A stretch of DNA of 9,661 bases. Origin: Vulcanimicrobiota bacterium. Lineage in GTDB: Bacteria; Vulcanimicrobiota; Vulcanimicrobiia; Vulcanimicrobiales; Vulcanimicrobiaceae. Below are positions 5,524-9,661 of this stretch, piece after piece. The notes under the pieces are model-generated. The model was not told where the DNA came from. It did not search any database and saw only the letters and a list, made by a program, of their open reading frames with translations. The stretch covers positions 1-9,661 of the forward strand of contig JAFARW010000197.1 of the NCBI GenBank assembly GCA_019245275.1. The letters are read 5' to 3'. Position numbers and translations under genes: made by a program. Position 1 is the stretch's first letter. Each line of letters opens with the position of its first letter.

Positions 5524-8304
5524 ATGAACGGGAGCTTGATGCGACGCGCACTGCACATCGGTTGTGCAGCGCCATTAGTTCTTTCCACTTTGTTCTTAGC
5601 GCCGAGTGTTTCACTCGCGGCCGGAACGACTGGAACGATTTCCGGAACGGTTCGCGAGACGACATCGTCCGCGCCGATCGCCGGTGTCAGTGTTACGGCA
5701 AGTTCGCCCTCGCAGAAGCTGACGGTGACCACCGACGCCGCCGGCTTCTACTCGCTGCAAAACCTCGCGCCTGACACCTACACCGTCTCATTTCAGCGCG
5801 ACGGCTACGAGCCGCGTTCGGTAAGCGGCGTAACGGTTTTCCAAGATCAAACCGTGACGCTCGACCAAACGATGCCGAAATCTACAATAAAGGAAATCGG
5901 CCGTGTCACGGCACGCAGTTCTGCAAATCTCGTTCAGCCGGGCCAAACTGCCGACGTCTACAACTTGACGACGACCCAGTTCAATGCGGCTCAGGGCGGC
6001 GACAATCTGCACAAGACGCTGTTCAACTATCTGCAGTCGGTGCCCGGCATTACCGGCTCCGGAATGTACGCGCAGCCGCGTGTTCGCGGCGGTCTCGCAA
6101 CCGATGTGGCTTATGAACTCGATGGGATTCCGATCAACGATCGCTTGACCGGCTTCTTCACGACGAATCTGGCAAATATCGGCGTCGGCTCGGTTGAAGT
6201 TTATACCGGCGGATACAACGCGCGCTACGGCAACGCGGCCCAAGGCGTCTTCAACAGCGTCATCAAACGCGGGACGTACCCTGGTTTCGGACTAATCTCA
6301 ACCGGCGTTAACGTGCCCACGTACGGTCACTACGTCACGGCCGAATATGGATGGGCAACACCGGACAACAAGTTCTCGGCCTACCTCGGCTTCGACGGAA
6401 GCAACACGGCTAACGATTTTTATTGGGGACAGCGCTACTACCCATTGATCAATCTCTTCGGCATCGTCAACGGTCCTGGACCAGTGAAGACAACGGATAT
6501 AATCGGCAACTTTCACTGGCGTCCGAATCAACGTGACGATATTCAGTTCTTGATGCAAAACGGCGTCGGCACGTTCAACTTCGACTACTCGATGGCGGGA
6601 ACGCATCCGATGCAGATCGCGCCCTGCGCCGGCTACCAGGCGCCGGGCGGCGTTCCGACCGTCGGCGGAACGTCAATTACCGGCAAGCCGTGCGTCGTCA
6701 ATGGTACGCCCACCGGTTTGCAATACATCGAAGTGCCGCCAACTGCAGCCAACGTTTGGCGTCATTACTCCGGACTCGGCAAGCTGCAATGGAATCACAT
6801 CTTCAACGATAAGCTCGCCGGTTATTTACGCTTCGCTGAAAACTTCAACCAATACATCTTCGATCAGCCGATCGACGACCCGAATCTTCCGGGCAGCGTT
6901 TGCGGGGGGCTCTGTAAATCAGGCGATGTTGCGCAAGGCTTCGGGCTTGACAATGGAACCGACGACTTTTACGGCGACCGGCGATCCAACATGTACATCG
7001 GTACGATGGAAATGGATTGGAATCCGAGCGCGCAGTCATCTTATTACGCCGGCATCCAGTACGAACGCGACAATGACATGCAGGCGTACTACGATCGCGA
7101 AGGCATCAACTCGGCTAAGCCGGCCGGCGGCTCCGCATTCGACGTCAACGGCAATTGGCCGAACCTTTATACGCTCGTCAATTGGCCGCTCACGATGCCG
7201 AGCGCGTACATCGGAACGACCCAAAAGGTCGGCAAGTGGACGTTCGAGCCGTCGGTTCGCTACGACGGCATGAATTATCTGACGCCCGTAGGCGACTACT
7301 TTAGGCAGGCGTGGGATCCACGTTTCGCGTTCTCTTATGCGGCAAGTCAGAACACCGTAATCCGCGGATCGTATACGGTAACGTCGACTTTCGTGCCGGC
7401 GGCCTACGTCTACAATGCGTCGCCGGACGGCACGAACGCGACCGGTTCGAACCGCACGCCGTTCGCACCCGGTGCGGACGTTCATCCCTCGATGGATCAC
7501 AACGTTGACTTCTCATGGGAGCAGCAACTCGATCCGGTACTGTCGCTGAGAGTCAGTCCGTTCTACCACCACTCGACGAGCAAACTTTCGTTTGTTCGAA
7601 ATTACACGCTCATTAACGGCATACCGAAGTTCACCGGACAGAGTTTGCCGAAAAATAACGGCGAAACGCGTGACACGGGCATCGAGATCGGCCTGAATCG
7701 AAGCCTGCCGCCGGCGCAAAACGGCTTGTCGTGGTTCCTCTCGGCAACCTACCAGAACTACTGGTCGTCTTCGCTCAACTTGTTGAGCCCGTTCGGCGGT
7801 TTCGTGAATCCGACCACGTATATCACGAGCGGATTGCTCTTCCGCAATCCGGATAACCCGCCGTACTCGGTTTCGTGGACGGCAGATTACCATCACGATC
7901 GCTTCCACGCAATGCCGTTTTTGTTATGGCAATGCTGCGCATACTACAACGTCACCGGCGGTCTCACGACGCCGGCGCCGGGCGTCGACACCACGATCCA
8001 CACGTCGCCGGGATACTTCTATGGAAACATGACGTTCACGTACGATTTGTTTCCCGCGGGTTCGAAAGGTCTGACGGCCGGCATGCGCATCCAGAACTTT
8101 ACAAACAACACGAAAGCGGATGTGCCGCCTTCACAAAACGTCTGCTATAACGGCGGACACGGCGGCGGATGCGTGCCAGGCGGCGTCTCAGACGGCGTTG
8201 CGTTCTCGTATCCACCGGGTGTTCTACCGGACACGCAGTGGTTCTGGCCGCCGGTTACGGAGAATCCGCTCGAGATCGAGTTCTTCCTGACCTCGCGCTT
8301 CTAG
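5524..8304 (+). CDS. TonB-dependent outer-membrane receptor with N-terminal carboxypeptidase-like regulatory domain
   Basis: Outer-membrane beta-barrel that would import a scarce ligand using energy from TonB-ExbBD. In 926 residues: a signal peptide (1 to about 32, MRRAL then a hydrophobic core), a carboxypeptidase-D-like regulatory domain (about 36-118; GTISGTVRE, AGVSVTA, DAAGFYSLQNLAPDTYTVSF), a possible TonB-box-like stretch around IGRVTARS (125-132), a plug domain (about 140-250) with PRVRGGLATDVAYELDGIPI, then a Gly/Asn/aromatic-rich barrel ending in Phe926, the outer-membrane assembly signature. All eight mature cysteines occur in close pairs: 368/390, 460/464, 804/805 and 874/883. The ligand is unknown; I see no heme, cobalamin or siderophore-specific hallmark. 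A secreted TIM-barrel-like protein follows after 32 bases, hinting at a shared substrate, by inference only. Confidence 0.9.
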   Translation: MNGSLMRRALHIGCAAPLVLSTLFLAPSVSLAAGTTGTISGTVRETTSSAPIAGVSVTASSPSQKLTVTTDAAGFYSLQNLAPDTYTVSFQRDGYEPRSVSGVTVFQDQTVTLDQTMPKSTIKEIGRVTARSSANLVQPGQTADVYNLTTTQFNAAQGGDNLHKTLFNYLQSVPGITGSGMYAQPRVRGGLATDVAYELDGIPINDRLTGFFTTNLANIGVGSVEVYTGGYNARYGNAAQGVFNSVIKRGTYPGFGLISTGVNVPTYGHYVTAEYGWATPDNKFSAYLGFDGSNTANDFYWGQRYYPLINLFGIVNGPGPVKTTDIIGNFHWRPNQRDDIQFLMQNGVGTFNFDYSMAGTHPMQIAPCAGYQAPGGVPTVGGTSITGKPCVVNGTPTGLQYIEVPPTAANVWRHYSGLGKLQWNHIFNDKLAGYLRFAENFNQYIFDQPIDDPNLPGSVCGGLCKSGDVAQGFGLDNGTDDFYGDRRSNMYIGTMEMDWNPSAQSSYYAGIQYERDNDMQAYYDREGINSAKPAGGSAFDVNGNWPNLYTLVNWPLTMPSAYIGTTQKVGKWTFEPSVRYDGMNYLTPVGDYFRQAWDPRFAFSYAASQNTVIRGSYTVTSTFVPAAYVYNASPDGTNATGSNRTPFAPGADVHPSMDHNVDFSWEQQLDPVLSLRVSPFYHHSTSKLSFVRNYTLINGIPKFTGQSLPKNNGETRDTGIEIGLNRSLPPAQNGLSWFLSATYQNYWSSSLNLLSPFGGFVNPTTYITSGLLFRNPDNPPYSVSWTADYHHDRFHAMPFLLWQCCAYYNVTGGLTTPAPGVDTTIHTSPGYFYGNMTFTYDLFPAGSKGLTAGMRIQNFTNNTKADVPPSQNVCYNGGHGGGCVPGGVSDGVAFSYPPGVLPDTQWFWPPVTENPLEIEFFLTSRF

Positions 8305-8313
8305 AGGAGAAGC
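8297..8313 (+). other. Small hairpin over the receptor stop codon containing a Shine-Dalgarno sequence
   Basis: GCTTCT (8297-8302) pairs with AGAAGC (8308-8313) around AGAGG. GAGGAG (8304-8309) is split between loop and stem and would be the best ribosome binding site for the next gene, but it is 27 bases from that gene's ATG. There is no T-tract, so it is not an intrinsic terminator. Confidence 0.35.
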
Positions 8314-8315
8314 AC

Positions 8316-8392
8316 GGAGCGGGCGTCACGATTTTGATGACGTGGCTGCCGCTGTTGCTGGCGCAACTGCTTGCGCAGCTGACGCCCGCTCC
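8316..8392 (+). repeat. Perfect 13-base inverted repeat flanking the start codon of the last gene
   Basis: GGAGCGGGCGTCA (8316-8328) is the exact reverse complement of TGACGCCCGCTCC (8380-8392). The 51-base interval holds the ATG (8337) and most of the signal-peptide codons, and itself contains a GTTGC/GCAAC hairpin with a TGGC loop. In mRNA the GC-rich stem would enclose the start codon. It could also be chance in GC-rich DNA. Confidence 0.6.
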
Positions 8393-9661
8393 ACTTAGCA
8401 CTCCTTCGCCCGCCCCAAGCGGCCCGATCTACGTCGGCAATCCCGCTACGCACTTTCATTTGGAATCACGTCCACTCGGATTTGATCCCGACGGAAATGC
8501 GCGCTGGCTCGTCGTCGTTCACTACCTCGATGCGCAGAACAACCCGACGAAGATCATGCTCAACAGCGATCTCGATTACCAGGAGAACCGCGGCGTCATG
8601 CAGTGGCAGCCGAGGATGCGCTACGGCCAACCATCGGCAGTCGTCACTACATCGCAGCTGGGCCCGCTTTCGCTGACGGTTACGAGCAACACACCGTTCA
8701 AAGGCAAACAAATCGTGCGAACGGATCCCGCATCTTGGCGCTTCCCGCATGTCGTCGGCGCGCCGCTCGGTCCGCATCTCATCCAGCTCGGCTGGTTCCC
8801 GCGCGAAACACGTGGGGTGCGCATCGTGCGCACTGACGCCGGCGGCAAACGCAGCGAGATCGCGATTGTCGCGCCACCGAGCTCCACGTATCGCGACGCG
8901 TCGGTTAACCCCGGCGCTGCGTATCGCTACGAGATCTACCGCCGTGGCAAGATGGTCGCGCGTACGGCGTGGATTCGCAGCGATCCCAACCCGCCGCCAA
9001 CTTCCGTCCAGGCCACTTCGGGCAAAGGCATGTGGCTTTACTTTGGCACGAATCCTTATGACAACCACTTCATCGCGACGCTTGACCCCGCGCAGATTTC
9101 AAGCCAAGCCGCGAGCGCCGGCTTACACTACGTTGAGCTGCGGACTGCATACGGTGCGTATTGGGAAGTCGAGCCGGGGATCAAAGAGCGCGTCGATGCG
9201 ATCATCGATGGCTTGGCGGCGCGCGGGATCACGATCGTTGGTTGGACCGTGCCGCGTCAAGCTTCATACGAAGACCTGCGCCAAAGTGTGCTCACGGAGG
9301 AGTACCGCACGACGCGCGGGACGCGGTTCGCCGCGCTCGCGCTCGACCTCGAGCGCGGCGATGAGTTCATGCACGATTGTCCGGAAGGCTGCATCGCGAT
9401 GGCGCAATACGTACAGATTTTACGCGCAGCGCTCGGGCCGAGGTATGCAATCGTCTCGACGATCGAGGACCCCTATTTAGAGAATCTCGATAACACGAAG
9501 TATCCGTACCGAGTGATCGCGCAGTATAGCGACGTCCTGCAGCCGATGGCATATTGGCGCATGCTCTCAAAGAACTCAACGAGCGTTGACAAAATGAGAA
9601 ATCTGCTCGCCGGTTCGTATCAGAAGACACTGCAGGTCGCCGGGCGCACGTTGCCGATCAG
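8337..9661 (+). CDS. Secreted protein with beta-rich N-terminal part and TIM-barrel glycoside-hydrolase-like C-terminal part (cut by window edge)
   Basis: The frame stays open for 441 codons to the end of the window, so the C-terminus is missing. Residues 1-16 form a hydrophobic signal-like stretch (LPLLLAQLLAQL) without basic residues, followed by a Pro/Ser/Thr-rich linker. About 30-215 looks beta-rich, with no Cys and many aromatic residues. From GKGMWLYFG (229 onward) the pattern resembles a TIM barrel: HYVELRTAYGAYWEVE, then GITIVGWTVPR, then LALDLERGDEF with Asp337 and Glu339 at a strand end, then LQPMAYWRML with MAYW at 404-407, reminiscent of GH18/GH25-type barrels. I cannot name a family; enzymatic activity is inferred. 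ATG 8337 is chosen by default: TTG 8334 is equally placed, and a GTG at 8238 would overlap the receptor gene by 67 bases. It follows the receptor closely and is probably co-transcribed with it. Confidence 0.75.
   Translation, partial: MTWLPLLLAQLLAQLTPAPLSTPSPAPSGPIYVGNPATHFHLESRPLGFDPDGNARWLVVVHYLDAQNNPTKIMLNSDLDYQENRGVMQWQPRMRYGQPSAVVTTSQLGPLSLTVTSNTPFKGKQIVRTDPASWRFPHVVGAPLGPHLIQLGWFPRETRGVRIVRTDAGGKRSEIAIVAPPSSTYRDASVNPGAAYRYEIYRRGKMVARTAWIRSDPNPPPTSVQATSGKGMWLYFGTNPYDNHFIATLDPAQISSQAASAGLHYVELRTAYGAYWEVEPGIKERVDAIIDGLAARGITIVGWTVPRQASYEDLRQSVLTEEYRTTRGTRFAALALDLERGDEFMHDCPEGCIAMAQYVQILRAALGPRYAIVSTIEDPYLENLDNTKYPYRVIAQYSDVLQPMAYWRMLSKNSTSVDKMRNLLAGSYQKTLQVAGRTLPI

Noticed and set aside
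7036..7500. 154-residue open frame on the minus strand inside the receptor gene, with similar ones at 5788-6243 and 7513-7908
   Set aside because: Arg/Val-rich composition typical of antisense frames of GC-rich genes, with no recognisable motif; the receptor frame accounts for the region.
8749..9480. 243-residue plus-strand open frame and a 200-residue minus-strand frame (8466-9068)
   Set aside because: Both overlap the long open frame from 8337 that reads coherently with a signal peptide and barrel-like pattern; these alternatives are Arg/Ser-rich and featureless.
1..9661. CRISPR arrays, tRNA/rRNA genes, insertion sequences, attachment sites, replication origin
   Set aside because: No regular direct repeats, no cloverleaf-like segment, no transposase or integrase-like frame; intergenic gaps are all under about 120 bases.

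Overview
The window looks like an ordinary chromosomal stretch of a moderately GC-rich, diderm (outer-membrane-bearing) bacterium. The diderm call rests on a complete TonB-dependent outer-membrane receptor ending in a terminal Phe. The presence of GatCA implies the indirect tRNA-amidation route. Protein style (a receptor with an N-terminal carboxypeptidase-like domain, secreted proteins of no familiar family) would suit a poorly cultured phylum such as Eremiobacterota/WPS-2, but that placement is a guess. I see no phage, transposase, CRISPR, tRNA or rRNA.

Left block, minus strand (2247 down to 1): a compact set of a small single-pass membrane protein, an RlmD/TrmA-family RNA m5U methyltransferase, gatC and the 5' part of gatA (cut by the window edge). 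The genes overlap or lie a few bases apart, so they are probably co-transcribed. A plausible sigma-70-like promoter (2267-2295) and a strong Shine-Dalgarno sequence (2257-2262) indicate that the first gene starts at a GTG.

Middle block, plus strand (2302-5406), divergent from the first: a secreted molybdate/tungstate-type substrate-binding protein, diaminopimelate decarboxylase (lysA, TTG start overlapping the previous stop) and a double-SIS sugar-phosphate isomerase-like protein without a glutaminase domain. These three form a likely operon of functionally unmatched genes; no permease or ATPase for the binding protein is in view.

Right block, plus strand (5407-9661): a short leader holding a hairpin followed by a T-rich tract, then a TonB-dependent receptor, then a secreted protein whose C-terminal half looks like a TIM-barrel glycoside-hydrolase fold and which runs off the window. 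The start region of this last gene is flanked by a perfect 13-base inverted repeat, and its best Shine-Dalgarno sequence is too far from the ATG.

I found no clearly new multi-gene system. The best leads are two RNA-structure signals (5469-5508 and 8297-8392), the odd binding protein-lysA-SIS operon, and the unassigned secreted TIM-barrel-like protein next to the receptor.
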